Assembly (NCBI GenBank): GCA_965601975.1 | Contig: OZ271856.1 | Span: forward strand, 682,001-746,000 | Origin: JANQIO01 sp965601975 | GTDB lineage: Bacteria > Pseudomonadota > Gammaproteobacteria > Pseudomonadales > Halieaceae | Length of the DNA stretch: 64,000 nucleotides | Reading direction: 5' to 3' | Shown: in pieces, positions 53,401 to 61,465 of the stretch | How the letters are laid out: every line of letters starts with the position of its first letter | Position numbering within the stretch: position 1 is the stretch's first letter | Program-made: the position numbers and the translations under genes | Notes under the pieces: model-generated | The model's input: only the letters and a program-made list of their open reading frames with translations | What the model was told of the DNA's origin: nothing | The model's database searches: none

Positions 53401-55256
53401 TGGAGAACACCATCCTGGATTACTCCACGGAAGAGGGTGAGCCCGCGATCGATCCGGCAACCGGCTTCTTCAGCGAGACTGCACAGAGCGCCTGGGGTGG
53501 CATCACCGACGGTGCCGAGGTGGACGTTGGCGGCGCCAACAAGAAGATGCCCATCTACACCGATCGCAAGATCTACACCTACTATGCGGGCTCTACCAGT
53601 ACGACCCTGTCGGACACGGTGAACCTGTTTACGACCAACAACGCCAACCTGACCAAGGCCATGCTCGGTGTCGAGGGTTTGGACAACGACCAGTTTGCTG
53701 AGCATATCCAGTGGATTCGCGGCCGGGACATGGACGACGAGGACGGCAACTCCGCCACCAACGAGAACCGCTATATCCTCGGCGATCCGCTGCACTCCAA
53801 GCCGGTAGCCGTGACCTATGGCGGCACCGAGGCGGAGCCGGATATCACGGTGTACTTCGGTAGCAACTCCGGCTTCCTGCATGCGATCAATGCAGAGACG
53901 GGTGTCGAGCGCTTCTCCTTCATTCCCGAAGACAGCTACAAGAAGCAGGTCACGCTGCGTGAGGCCAGCACGGCTTCCAAGCACGTCTACGGCATCGACG
54001 GCAGCGTCACCGCCTGGGTCAACGACGCCAACAATGACGGCAGCATCAGCGGTGACGATGAGTTTGTCCGGCTGTTTGTCGGCCAGCGCCGTGGCGGCAG
54101 CAACTACTACGCCCTGGACGTGACCGATCGCGACAATCCCAAGCTGATGTGGCAGATCAATGGTGGCTCCGGCGACTTCGCCGAGATGGGCCAGTCATGG
54201 TCCCGCCCCGTCCGCGGCGCGATTGACGTCGACGGCGTGGTCAAGGATGTGCTGTACATCACCGGCGGCTACGATCCCGACCAGGACAACACCAAAATCC
54301 GCGCAGAGGACAACGAGGGCAGGGCGCTCTTTATCGTCGACGCGCTCACCGGCGAGCTGATCTGGGATGGTGGTCCTACCCTCTCCGGCGCCGTCGAAGA
54401 GTTCGCGGCGATGAAGTACTCCATCCCGGCTGATGTCGCTGTGGTCGATATCACCAGCTCCGGCCTCGACAACATCCTGTTTGTCGGTGACGTCGGTGGC
54501 CAGATATGGCGCTTTGATATCCGCAACGGCGCGGAGCTCGACAACCTGATCACCGGTGGCGTCATCGCCGACCTGGGTGTCAGCGACGGCGACAATGTCG
54601 CGGCAGACAATCGTCGCTTCTATCACTCGCCTGACGTGGCGCTGGTGATTGTCGACGAGGATGGCAGCGACGTGCAGAAACTGGCGGTCGCTTTTGGTTC
54701 CGGCTACCAGGCCCACCCGCTGTCCACGGAGACCGATGATCGCTTCTACATGATCCTGCAGGACGAGCCGTACGCGATTCCCGAGACCTACGTCACGCTG
54801 ACGCATGACGACCTGTACGACGCGACGGACAACGACGTGGGCGAGGGTGTAGACGGTGCGGCCGTGCTGCTGGAAGAGGCGGAGGGCTACTACTTCAATA
54901 CCCCGAACCTGGGTGAGAAGGTGCTGAGTACCCCGCTGATCTTCAACAACACGATCACGTTCACCACCTACGAGCCGAACCCGAGTAAGGATACCAGCCG
55001 CTGTATTCCGGCTGCCGGTGTGACCCGTGTCTACCAGGTCTCCCTGCTCGAAGGTGCACCGATCAATGACTGGGACGATGTGGATGGCCTCACGGAAGAG
55101 GATCGCGCTGTCGAGCTGAAAACCACCAGTATCGTCGACGAACCGGTTATTATCTGCTCTGGCGGTACCTGCGAGATCTACGTGGGTCCCGAGACGCCGC
55201 CGTCTGACCTTGTGACCCAGGACCGGATCTACAAGACGTTCTGGCGCAAGGAATAA
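50466..55256 (+). CDS. pilY1: PilY1, type IV pilus tip adhesin with interrupted VWA domain
   Basis: 1596 residues from ATG 50466. Signal peptide ends in TVAPVWADD. The VWA metal site begins in MLLVVDTSGSMSN (near residue 66), but its other elements, TSGYTPIQDTLYEAA (about 722) and ILLTDGQANRP (about 825), come some 650 residues later. Between them are three diverged beta-rich repeats, about 228-374, 381-519 and 563-701, each starting like VGLRFPNINLPKDAKI and ending like PRLVVRYQD. The C-terminal third is the PilY1 beta-propeller (GDPLHSKPVAVTYGG onward), with an EF-hand-like loop NDANNDGSISGDDE near 1186. Sits between pilX and pilE. Tip adhesin and pilus retraction regulator in the family. 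Confidence 0.93.
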   Translation: MKQAKSNIKAMAGRTIRSVLGREGRRFAAAFLGGLVTVAPVWADDTEIFFGDTSAGGVAPNMLLVVDTSGSMSNTVSGTGKTRMQNVQDAMHILLNSLNNVNVGLMRFSNPGGPVLYQIDNLDRNVNELTGIVDVSSTVEQGSDDAQQVIGGSVATLKDIFDIITGTMIIDSSRLDITRAVVGSADVYTREVQDFSDDAEEEVGEPGDNVLRGNNDLEMTHDDGNASELHVVGVRFAGTQVPAGATITNAYVTFKVDNVGAGGTAEMTISGEYGPSARFADLNDDISSRTRTASAVQWDLANPAGNSIVNTPSLTAVVQDIVNHPDWKGDGTNISDMTFIFERRGGSTAVAEHDFQAYDRGDFIPTLTVEYYVGSPPEEKDTVTGLRFTNVDVPKGVTITNAFIDFTVAQTDSTETTNLLIAGELSPNPATYSDSAKIATRARTTTLVEWTDLEAWTTSGETKTTPDLKEAVQEIVNQSDWCGGNPMAFMIAGEGLRSAWAKDADNGLQPVLRVSYDSETIVPGASCSVASMAMQITDSDDDVEEDGSDVWTSSDDLDFQSTSRHVGLRFPNINLPKDAKILEAWIEFVAKNNYSGNTTVKIEPELTDNSVAFGSGNGTVDSRTWGTALDWNITENWVDVQTHRTTDISSLVQSTVERAGWSLGNAMAFRMYKSSGTTRAADSFNRDPVRAPRLVVRYQDDGTAAADVRLVRQEILEEVDKLNTSGYTPIQDTLYEAALYYTGGKVDFGKKRGGPNDGGPHAYTRVSVGGAMVNGTYTNNYPSGCSADNLGDGDCRNETLTGAAGSDPTYKSPIVDWCQKESHIILLTDGQANRPHSEAKIKDFIDKDSCDGTGVNSSEICVKELVSHLYKTDQSDLKEEQIIRTHTIGFNFSSQWLKDVAEAGGGQYKEATQASDLVAEVQEILTDVLKVNNTFVAPVAAINQFNRLNHRSEIYFAVFRPEETPGWPGNLKKYRIGGVENTILDYSTEEGEPAIDPATGFFSETAQSAWGGITDGAEVDVGGANKKMPIYTDRKIYTYYAGSTSTTLSDTVNLFTTNNANLTKAMLGVEGLDNDQFAEHIQWIRGRDMDDEDGNSATNENRYILGDPLHSKPVAVTYGGTEAEPDITVYFGSNSGFLHAINAETGVERFSFIPEDSYKKQVTLREASTASKHVYGIDGSVTAWVNDANNDGSISGDDEFVRLFVGQRRGGSNYYALDVTDRDNPKLMWQINGGSGDFAEMGQSWSRPVRGAIDVDGVVKDVLYITGGYDPDQDNTKIRAEDNEGRALFIVDALTGELIWDGGPTLSGAVEEFAAMKYSIPADVAVVDITSSGLDNILFVGDVGGQIWRFDIRNGAELDNLITGGVIADLGVSDGDNVAADNRRFYHSPDVALVIVDEDGSDVQKLAVAFGSGYQAHPLSTETDDRFYMILQDEPYAIPETYVTLTHDDLYDATDNDVGEGVDGAAVLLEEAEGYYFNTPNLGEKVLSTPLIFNNTITFTTYEPNPSKDTSRCIPAAGVTRVYQVSLLEGAPINDWDDVDGLTEEDRAVELKTTSIVDEPVIICSGGTCEIYVGPETPPSDLVTQDRIYKTFWRKE

Positions 55257-55283
55257 CAGCAGATAACCAGGTAGAGGTGCAGG

Positions 55284-55748
55284 ATGATGATTAAACGGAT
55301 GCAGGGTTTCACTTTAATCGAGGTGATGATCGCACTGGTGATTGTGGGGATACTCGCCGCGATTGCGTTGCCCAGCTACAACAACCAGGTAACCCGGAGC
55401 CGCCGCTCTGACTGCATGGGCGTGTTGCTGGGACTCGCCCAGGCCATGGAGAAACACAATGCGGTGCAGTTCACGTACCTGGGCGCCGCCGACGAAGGCG
55501 CGGATACCGGCGCACCCGCATCCACCCTCTACCCGGACACCTGTCCGATCGACGGCAACGCGACGTTCTATAACCTGACGATTGCCGCCGCCACGGCGAC
55601 CACCTTCACGGTGCAGGCTACGCCGGTTGCCGGCAGCCCCCAGGCCGGCGACGGCATACTGCAGGTGAACTCGCTGGGGCAGCGTGTGTGGGACGAAAAC
55701 GGTGACGGCGATATTGCCGACACGGACAGGAACTGGGAACCGAATTGA
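55284..55748 (+). CDS. pilE: type IV pilin PilE
   Basis: 154 residues. Short leader MMIKRMQG, then FTLIEVMIALVIVGILAAIA with Glu +5. One Cys pair (SDCMGVLL, DTCPIDG) can form a disulfide. The C-terminus carries DENGDGDIADTD, an EF-hand-like loop. As in P. aeruginosa, it follows pilY1 and is likely a minor pilin linking the tip complex to the major pilin fibre, not PilA itself. RBS GAGGTG upstream. Confidence 0.9.
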   Translation: MMIKRMQGFTLIEVMIALVIVGILAAIALPSYNNQVTRSRRSDCMGVLLGLAQAMEKHNAVQFTYLGAADEGADTGAPASTLYPDTCPIDGNATFYNLTIAAATATTFTVQATPVAGSPQAGDGILQVNSLGQRVWDENGDGDIADTDRNWEPN

Positions 55749-55781
55749 CCTGGCTCGCGCTGGCGAGCGGAGGAGAGAGCT

Positions 55782-56111
55782 ATGAAATTCATTCGAAACA
55801 CGGCAATGCTGCTGTTGCTTGTTCCGGCCGCAGCCGGAGTGCAGGCTGACGACGGCCTGATCAAGAGCCGGTCTTCAGACGAGATCGTCAATATGGACCA
55901 GGTGCCCGAGTGGGTGGCCGAAACGGCCCGCGAGGCCAGGCCCGGCTCCTATGTCACCCGCGTCACCCGCAAGCTCAAGCGCGACGACGAGTTCTACTAC
56001 CAGTTCGACGCCAGCCAGGTGGGCAAATTCTGGGTTATCGTGGTGCGTGCCGATGGCAAGCTGATGGATGTCTACGAGTCTCCCAGCCCGCCTGCCTCCC
56101 TGCGGGACTGA
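55782..56111 (+). CDS. small secreted protein at the end of the pil operon
   Basis: 109 residues. Signal peptide MKFIRNTAMLLLLVPAAAGVQA, then DDGLIKSRSSDEIVNMDQVP and a compact beta-rich segment (GSYVTRVTRKLKRDDEFYYQ ... GKFWVIVVRADGKLMDVYES) that looks PepSY-like. RBS GGAGGAG. It is 33 bp after pilE. P. aeruginosa has a small pilY2 gene in the same operon, but between pilY1 and pilE; I see no clear homology to it. Function unknown; a periplasmic inhibitor or chaperone-like role is speculative. Confidence 0.68.
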   Translation: MKFIRNTAMLLLLVPAAAGVQADDGLIKSRSSDEIVNMDQVPEWVAETAREARPGSYVTRVTRKLKRDDEFYYQFDASQVGKFWVIVVRADGKLMDVYESPSPPASLRD

Positions 56112-56119
56112 TAGCAGGG

Positions 56120-56656
56120 CTATCTGCAGCGACGCCCCGCCGGATCTGCAAGGTAGGGGCGTCCACCCCGATTCACGGTCAGCACACGGTCTGCGGGCTG
56201 GCCTCTTCCGTCATAGCAAAGATAGAAACTGCCGTTCTGGTAGGTGCTGCCGAAGGCGCTGAACACCAGATACCGGCGTCCCAGGGCCGCCCGCCACTGC
56301 AGCAGGCCCCGTTCTTCTTCCCAGTGCGACCACCGCAGCAGTTCGCTCTCAGATGGCGCGCGGTCTTCGTCCCGATCGTGGAACACGGCGATATCGCGGC
56401 CTGACCAATCACGGCTGCAGCGGCCGGCGCTGTCCACCGCACAGAGTGTTACCGCCTGCTGGCCGCTGACAGCCTCCGCACGGGCGTAGTGCACCAGGCG
56501 CTGAAGCTCGGCCAGCTCGAAGTAGCGTCGCTCTCGTACAATCAGGCCACCCAGTCCCATGCCCGCGGTGATCACGACCGCCGCGATGGCAGTCGTCACC
56601 AGCAGTTCCAGCAGGGAGTAACCGGCAGCCCCGCTGCTGCCTCTTGAATGCTTCAC
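56120..56656 (-). CDS. orphan FimT/GspH-like pseudopilin
   Basis: 178 residues. Leader MKHSRGSSGAAG then YSLLELLVTTAIAAVVITAG, with Glu +5. The mature part follows the FimT/GspH pattern: LQRLVHYARAEAVSGQQAVT, LCAVDSAGRCSRDW, IAVFHDRDEDRAPSE, and a Cys-containing C-terminus. It is transcribed leftward, converging on the pil operon 8 bp away and lying downstream of pilR. It duplicates the fimT function at 47724; some FimT proteins bind DNA during natural transformation, but I cannot show that here. Confidence 0.83.
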   Translation of the reverse strand: MKHSRGSSGAAGYSLLELLVTTAIAAVVITAGMGLGGLIVRERRYFELAELQRLVHYARAEAVSGQQAVTLCAVDSAGRCSRDWSGRDIAVFHDRDEDRAPSESELLRWSHWEEERGLLQWRAALGRRYLVFSAFGSTYQNGSFYLCYDGRGQPADRVLTVNRGGRPYLADPAGRRCR

Positions 56657-56735
56657 CGCACGTCGTCGTCCATGACTCCCATGCAGTGTAGGCAGCCGGG
56701 GGGTGACCCCGGCGGGGGAATATCACCCGAAGCGC

Positions 56736-58100
56736 TTAATCGTCCAGTTCGAGTTTCTTCAGGCGGTAGCGCAGTGAGCGAAAGCTGATACCCAGCAACT
56801 TGGCCGCGGCAGTCTTGTTCCAGCGCGACTGTTCCAGGGCGCGGGTCAGGACTTCCCGCTCGATGTTTTCCAGGTAGGCGTCCAGGTCCCCGAACGCCTC
56901 CTCGACCGGGGGCGGCCCAGCCTCGGGTCGAACCTCCTGGCGCGGCTCGATCTCGATGCCCTGGTTCAGCCGCAGGTCATCGACCTCGATGGTGTTGCCG
57001 CTGCACAGGGTGCAGGCGCGCTCCAGCACGTTTTCCAGTTCCCGCACATTGCCGGGGAAGGAATAGGCGGACAGCGCATCCATTGCCGCATCCGATAGCT
57101 TGTGAACCTCATTGGTATCGGAACCGGCCAGTCGCTGCAGGATGAAATTTGCCAGCAGCGGAATGTCCTGGCGGCGCTCGCGCAGGCTGGGCACATGCAG
57201 CCCGATCACGTTGATGCGGTAGTAGAGGTCACTGCGGAACCGGTTCTCGGCGACCTCTTTGGCGAGGTCCTTGTGCGTGGCACTGAGTACACGCACATCG
57301 GTGGCGATTTCTGATGATGCGCCAATGGGCCTGACCGCCTTTTCCTGGATCGCCCGCAGCAGTTTTACCTGCATGGACAGCGGCAGGTCGGCGACCTCGT
57401 CGAGAAACAGGGTGCCGCCACGGGCCGCCTGGAACAGGCCGGTCTTGTCATCGGACGCGCCCGTGAAGCTGCCCTTGGTGTGACCGAACAGCTCGCTTTC
57501 CATGAGTTCGTGGGGGATGGCGCCGCAGTTGACCGGGATGAAGGGGCCGCTGGCGCGGGGACCGCGGGAGTGAATGAGGCGCGCCACGATCTCCTTGCCG
57601 CTGCCGGACTCGCCGCTGATGTAGACCGGCGCCTGGCTGCGGGACAGCTTGGTCACCTGGGCGCGCAGCTCGGCGATTTCCGGCGTTTCGCCGATCAGCG
57701 TGGTGTCCTGCGGATCGGCGAGCCCTTCGGTGCGCTCCAGCTTGAGCGCGTTGCTGACCAGCGTGCGCAGGCGCTCGAGTTCTATCGGCTTGCTGATAAA
57801 GTCGAAGGCGCCGGCCTTCAGGGCCGTGATGGCTGTCTCCACGCTGCCATGGGCCGTGATCATGGCGACCGGGGTATTGGGGAAGTGCTGCTGAATATGC
57901 TCGACCAGGTTGATGCCGTTGCCATCCGGCAACTTCATGTCGGTCAGGCAAAGATCCGTGGACTCCGCCTCCAGCGCCGCGTGTGCTTCCGCAATGTCGG
58001 CAGCCGTTCGGGTTTCCAGGCCCATGCGGCTCAGGGTGATGTCGAGCAGCTGGCGAATATCCGGCTCGTCGTCGACAATCAGTACGGTTTTCGCGGTCAT
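56736..58100 (-). CDS. pilR: sigma-54-dependent response regulator PilR
   Basis: 454 residues from ATG 58100. Receiver domain with VLIVDDEPDIRQLL and the phospho-acceptor in LCLTDMKLPDGNG. The AAA+ domain has GESGSGKEIVARLIHS and sigma-54 contact loop GSFTGA (in GHTKGSFTGASDDK). The C-terminal Fis-type helix-turn-helix is LEQSRWNKTAAAKLLGISFR. With PilS it activates major pilin transcription through sigma-54. 8 bp after pilS. Confidence 0.95.
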   Translation of the reverse strand: MTAKTVLIVDDEPDIRQLLDITLSRMGLETRTAADIAEAHAALEAESTDLCLTDMKLPDGNGINLVEHIQQHFPNTPVAMITAHGSVETAITALKAGAFDFISKPIELERLRTLVSNALKLERTEGLADPQDTTLIGETPEIAELRAQVTKLSRSQAPVYISGESGSGKEIVARLIHSRGPRASGPFIPVNCGAIPHELMESELFGHTKGSFTGASDDKTGLFQAARGGTLFLDEVADLPLSMQVKLLRAIQEKAVRPIGASSEIATDVRVLSATHKDLAKEVAENRFRSDLYYRINVIGLHVPSLRERRQDIPLLANFILQRLAGSDTNEVHKLSDAAMDALSAYSFPGNVRELENVLERACTLCSGNTIEVDDLRLNQGIEIEPRQEVRPEAGPPPVEEAFGDLDAYLENIEREVLTRALEQSRWNKTAAAKLLGISFRSLRYRLKKLELDD

Positions 58101-58108
58101 GGTCCTGC

Positions 58109-59734
58109 CTATATCAGTTGCGTCACCGCGACCCGGAAGCAACTCTCTCCCTCCTCGGTGGGGCGGTACGTCAGTGTGGCGTTATTGATTTCGCACAGCT
58201 CCTTGCTCAGGTAGAGCCCAAGTCCCGTGCCCTTTTCGACCGTAGTATAAAATGGCTCAAACAAATTTGCGCGTGCTGCCTCGTCGACACCCGGACCGTC
58301 GTCTATGACATCTATCAGGCAGCGCTGGGCGGCGGTGTCTTTCTCCACGTGGACTTTTACACGCCCGTTGCCGCTGTCGGTGCGGCTGTGGCGCAGGCCG
58401 TTGTTGAGCAGGTTGCTCAGTACGCGCTCCAGGTGTGAGGTGTCGAAGCTCACTTCCAGCCATTCTTCCGGGACTTCCAGCTCGATCTCTGCCGCACCGG
58501 CCTGGGTCTGCCGGTACTCTTCCAGGAAGTGCTGCAGCCACCCCTTGAGCGCCAGCCGCTGTGGATTGGGCGGCTGTCGGCGGCTGATCTGCAGGACGTT
58601 TTCGATCACGTCATTGAGCCGCTGGGTGTGATTCTGGATGATGCCCGACAGGTGTCGGTCGTCGTTGGAGAGCTGTTCGGATTCATTGAGCAACTGGGCG
58701 GCGTGGCTGACGGCACCGAGGGGATTGCGAATTTCATGGGCGATGCTGGCGGTCAGCCGGCCCAGCGACGCCAGCTTCAGGGACTGTGCCTGCTGGGTCA
58801 CCGCGGTGTAGTCGTCCAGGAACACCAGGGCCTCGTTGACGCCGGAATCCTGCAGCTGGCGAAAGTTCGCCATGACCTTGGGCGCATCGTCGGCAATATG
58901 CAGCGGGGTCGCCGAGTGAATGCCTGACGACCGCCATTCCTCAAACTGCTCCGCCAGCCCCGCGTTGTAGTGCTTGAGTTTGCGGCCGTGCTCGAGGGAT
59001 GCCGGGCGCTGCGGGTCCAGCAGTCGCGCCGCCGCCTGGTTCATGACCCGTACCAGGCCGTCCGCGTAGACCAGAAGGATGCCGGTTTGCAGGTTCTGGA
59101 CGATTTGCTCGTTGAGGCGCTGCAGGGTGTACAGGTCAGTGGCGCGCTCCCGCGCCAGCTTCTCGGCCCGGCCAAGCCGCCTTGCGACCAGCTGGATCAG
59201 CAGCGAAACGGCGAATATCAACGCGCTCAGCAGGCCCGCCGGCAGCAGGTTGCTGAAGGGCAGCACGCCCTCGTTTATCAGGCGCAGGGTATCCGCAATG
59301 ATGGCGATGACGCTCAGCGCTGCGATCAGGGTGGCGATGGGGCGGTTGGTGATCAGGACGGATGCGGCGGCGGCAGTTGCCAGCAACAGGATGGGCAGTC
59401 CACTGGCCATGCCGCCGCTGGTGTCGGCCAGCACCGTGATGGCAAGAATGTCCACGCAGAACACCGAGTACAACATGCCCTGGCTGCTGACAAAGCGTGT
59501 CTGGATCATTGCCAGCAGGATGAGGTTTGTGGCCAGGAACAGGCTGGCCACGATCAGGTACAGTTCAGGGTTCAGCTCGCCAAACAGGGGCCTGCTCTCG
59601 TCCCACAGCGCGCTCAGCAGCAGCACGATGGAGAGCACCGATCGATACGCCACGTAGATGCGGAACAGGATGATGTTCTGCCGTTCTGAGGAATACTGGG
59701 CCGGGGGGTTGAGGATGGCCGGGGCCTGGGGCAT
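58109..59734 (-). CDS. pilS: sensor histidine kinase PilS
   Basis: 541 residues. Six hydrophobic helices in the first ~190 residues, a PAS-like region (about 215-310, with GILLVYADGLVRVMNQAAAR), the phospho-acceptor in LTASIAHEIRNPLGAVSHAA near residue 333, and an ATPase domain with NLLNNGLRHSR and GTGLGLYLSKELCEI. PilS senses pilin in the membrane and phosphorylates PilR. The 102-bp divergent gap to nadE should hold the promoters of both. Confidence 0.94.
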   Translation of the reverse strand: MPQAPAILNPPAQYSSERQNIILFRIYVAYRSVLSIVLLLSALWDESRPLFGELNPELYLIVASLFLATNLILLAMIQTRFVSSQGMLYSVFCVDILAITVLADTSGGMASGLPILLLATAAAASVLITNRPIATLIAALSVIAIIADTLRLINEGVLPFSNLLPAGLLSALIFAVSLLIQLVARRLGRAEKLARERATDLYTLQRLNEQIVQNLQTGILLVYADGLVRVMNQAAARLLDPQRPASLEHGRKLKHYNAGLAEQFEEWRSSGIHSATPLHIADDAPKVMANFRQLQDSGVNEALVFLDDYTAVTQQAQSLKLASLGRLTASIAHEIRNPLGAVSHAAQLLNESEQLSNDDRHLSGIIQNHTQRLNDVIENVLQISRRQPPNPQRLALKGWLQHFLEEYRQTQAGAAEIELEVPEEWLEVSFDTSHLERVLSNLLNNGLRHSRTDSGNGRVKVHVEKDTAAQRCLIDVIDDGPGVDEAARANLFEPFYTTVEKGTGLGLYLSKELCEINNATLTYRPTEEGESCFRVAVTQLI

Positions 59735-59836
59735 GGGGCTCTCTGCAGATGCGTTGCGCGTAGTTTACCCGCTCGCCACTTTGCTTAGTATCCGGCTTTG
59801 CAAGACAATAGGCGCCCCTTTTTGCAGGATCCAGGC

Positions 59837-61465
59837 ATGCCAGGCTTCGATATCATCATGGCGCAGGTCAACACCGTGGTGGGTGATTTTGACGGCAACG
59901 TCGCGCAGGTGCTCGACACGGTCGCCCGGGTGGAGGCGTCGACGGGACCTGCGGTGGTCGTATTCCCTGAGCTCACCCTCTGTGGCTACCCGCCGGAAGA
60001 CCTGCTGCTGCGCCCCAGCATGGAGCGCAGGGTCCAGGCCGCCATCGGCGCACTGTGCGACGCTGTCGTGGAGAGCCACGTGGTTATCGGTTATCCCGGC
60101 ATGCGCGGCGGACGCCTGTACAACATGGCCGCCGTGATTCACCGGGGCGAGGTGGTGGCGGAGTACGCCAAGCAGTGCCTGCCGAATTACCAGGTATTCG
60201 ACGAGAAGCGCTATTTTCACGCAGGCAGCAGCGCCTGCATCGTGGATATCCACGGGGTGCCGGTGGCGCTTACTGTCTGTGAGGATATCTGGGAGCCAGA
60301 GCCCCTGGCCCAGGCCGCCGCGGCCGGGGCCGCCCTGGTTCTCAATCTCAATTCCTCGCCGTTTCACCGCGGCAAGCAGCAGGAGCGGGAAGACGTTGTC
60401 GGCGGCCGCGCCGCCGACAACGCGCTGCCGGTGGTCTACGTCAACCAGGTGGGCGGCCAGGATGAGCTGGTGTTCGACGGCGGCTCCTTCGCCGTCAATG
60501 CCGATGGCACGGTCTGCGCGCGAGCGCCCAGCTATGTCGAATCGGAGCTGGCCCTGCGGGCCGAGATTTCCGACGGGCGCTGTGTGCTGTCCGGGACAGA
60601 GATGGCACCGCCGCTGGAGCCGCTGGACAGCGTCTACCAGGCCCTGGTGCTGGGCGTGCGGGACTACGTCAACAAGAACCGCTTCAAGGGCGTGGTGCTG
60701 GGCTTGTCCGGCGGTATCGACTCTGCCCTCACCCTGGCGGTGGCGGCCGATGCCCTTGGGCCCGAGCGGGTCGAGGCGGTGATGATGCCGTTCCGCTACA
60801 CCGCCCAGATGAGCGTGGAGGATGCCGCGGCCCAGAGCAGGAACCTGGGGGTGTCTCACAAGGTGATTTCCATCGAGCCCATCTACGACGCCTTCACGGC
60901 GAGCCTGGCGGAGGAATTTGCCGGTCTGGAGCCGGATATCACCGAGGAAAACATCCAGGCCCGTTGCCGCGGCGTTCTGTTGATGTCGATCTCCAACAAG
61001 AAAGGGGTGCTGGTGCTGACCACCGGCAACAAGAGCGAGATGGCTGTGGGCTACTCGACGCTCTATGGGGACATGGCCGGCGGATTTGATGTGCTCAAGG
61101 ATGTCCCGAAGATCCTGGTCTATGAGCTGGCCCGCTACCGCAACACCGTGTCGCCCATCATTCCGGAACGGGTCATCACCCGGCCTCCCTCGGCGGAGCT
61201 CCGGCCCGACCAGAAAGACCAGGACAGCCTGCCGGACTACGACGTGCTTGATCGCATTCTCGAGCTGTATATCGAGCAGGATATGAGTGCACACGACATC
61301 ATTGCCGAGGGGATGAAGCCCGAGGACGTCGAGCGGGTCATCCGCCTGGTGGATCTCAATGAATACAAGCGCCGGCAGGCGCCCATCGGCGTGCGAATTA
61401 CCCGCCGCGGCTTCGGCCGCGACCGCCGCTACCCCATCACCTCAGCCTGGAAGATTGGCGACTAG
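59837..61465 (+). CDS. nadE: glutamine-dependent NAD+ synthetase
   Basis: 542 residues from ATG 59837; an in-frame TTG at 59798 lacks an RBS. The N-terminal nitrilase-type glutaminase has its triad in FPELTLCGYPPEDLLL (Glu), KQCLPNYQVFDEKRYF (Lys) and LTVCEDIWEP (Cys). The C-terminal NAD synthetase has the PP-loop GLSGGIDSALTLAVA and TTGNKSEMAVGYSTLYGD. It amidates nicotinic acid adenine dinucleotide. It ends overlapping bamD tail-to-tail by 4 bp. Confidence 0.97.
   Translation: MPGFDIIMAQVNTVVGDFDGNVAQVLDTVARVEASTGPAVVVFPELTLCGYPPEDLLLRPSMERRVQAAIGALCDAVVESHVVIGYPGMRGGRLYNMAAVIHRGEVVAEYAKQCLPNYQVFDEKRYFHAGSSACIVDIHGVPVALTVCEDIWEPEPLAQAAAAGAALVLNLNSSPFHRGKQQEREDVVGGRAADNALPVVYVNQVGGQDELVFDGGSFAVNADGTVCARAPSYVESELALRAEISDGRCVLSGTEMAPPLEPLDSVYQALVLGVRDYVNKNRFKGVVLGLSGGIDSALTLAVAADALGPERVEAVMMPFRYTAQMSVEDAAAQSRNLGVSHKVISIEPIYDAFTASLAEEFAGLEPDITEENIQARCRGVLLMSISNKKGVLVLTTGNKSEMAVGYSTLYGDMAGGFDVLKDVPKILVYELARYRNTVSPIIPERVITRPPSAELRPDQKDQDSLPDYDVLDRILELYIEQDMSAHDIIAEGMKPEDVERVIRLVDLNEYKRRQAPIGVRITRRGFGRDRRYPITSAWKIGD

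Noticed and set aside
52293..53984. 563-codon open frame antisense to pilY1
   Set aside because: Same codon-bias effect; no RBS and no recognisable motifs, whereas the plus strand encodes clear PilY1 motifs.
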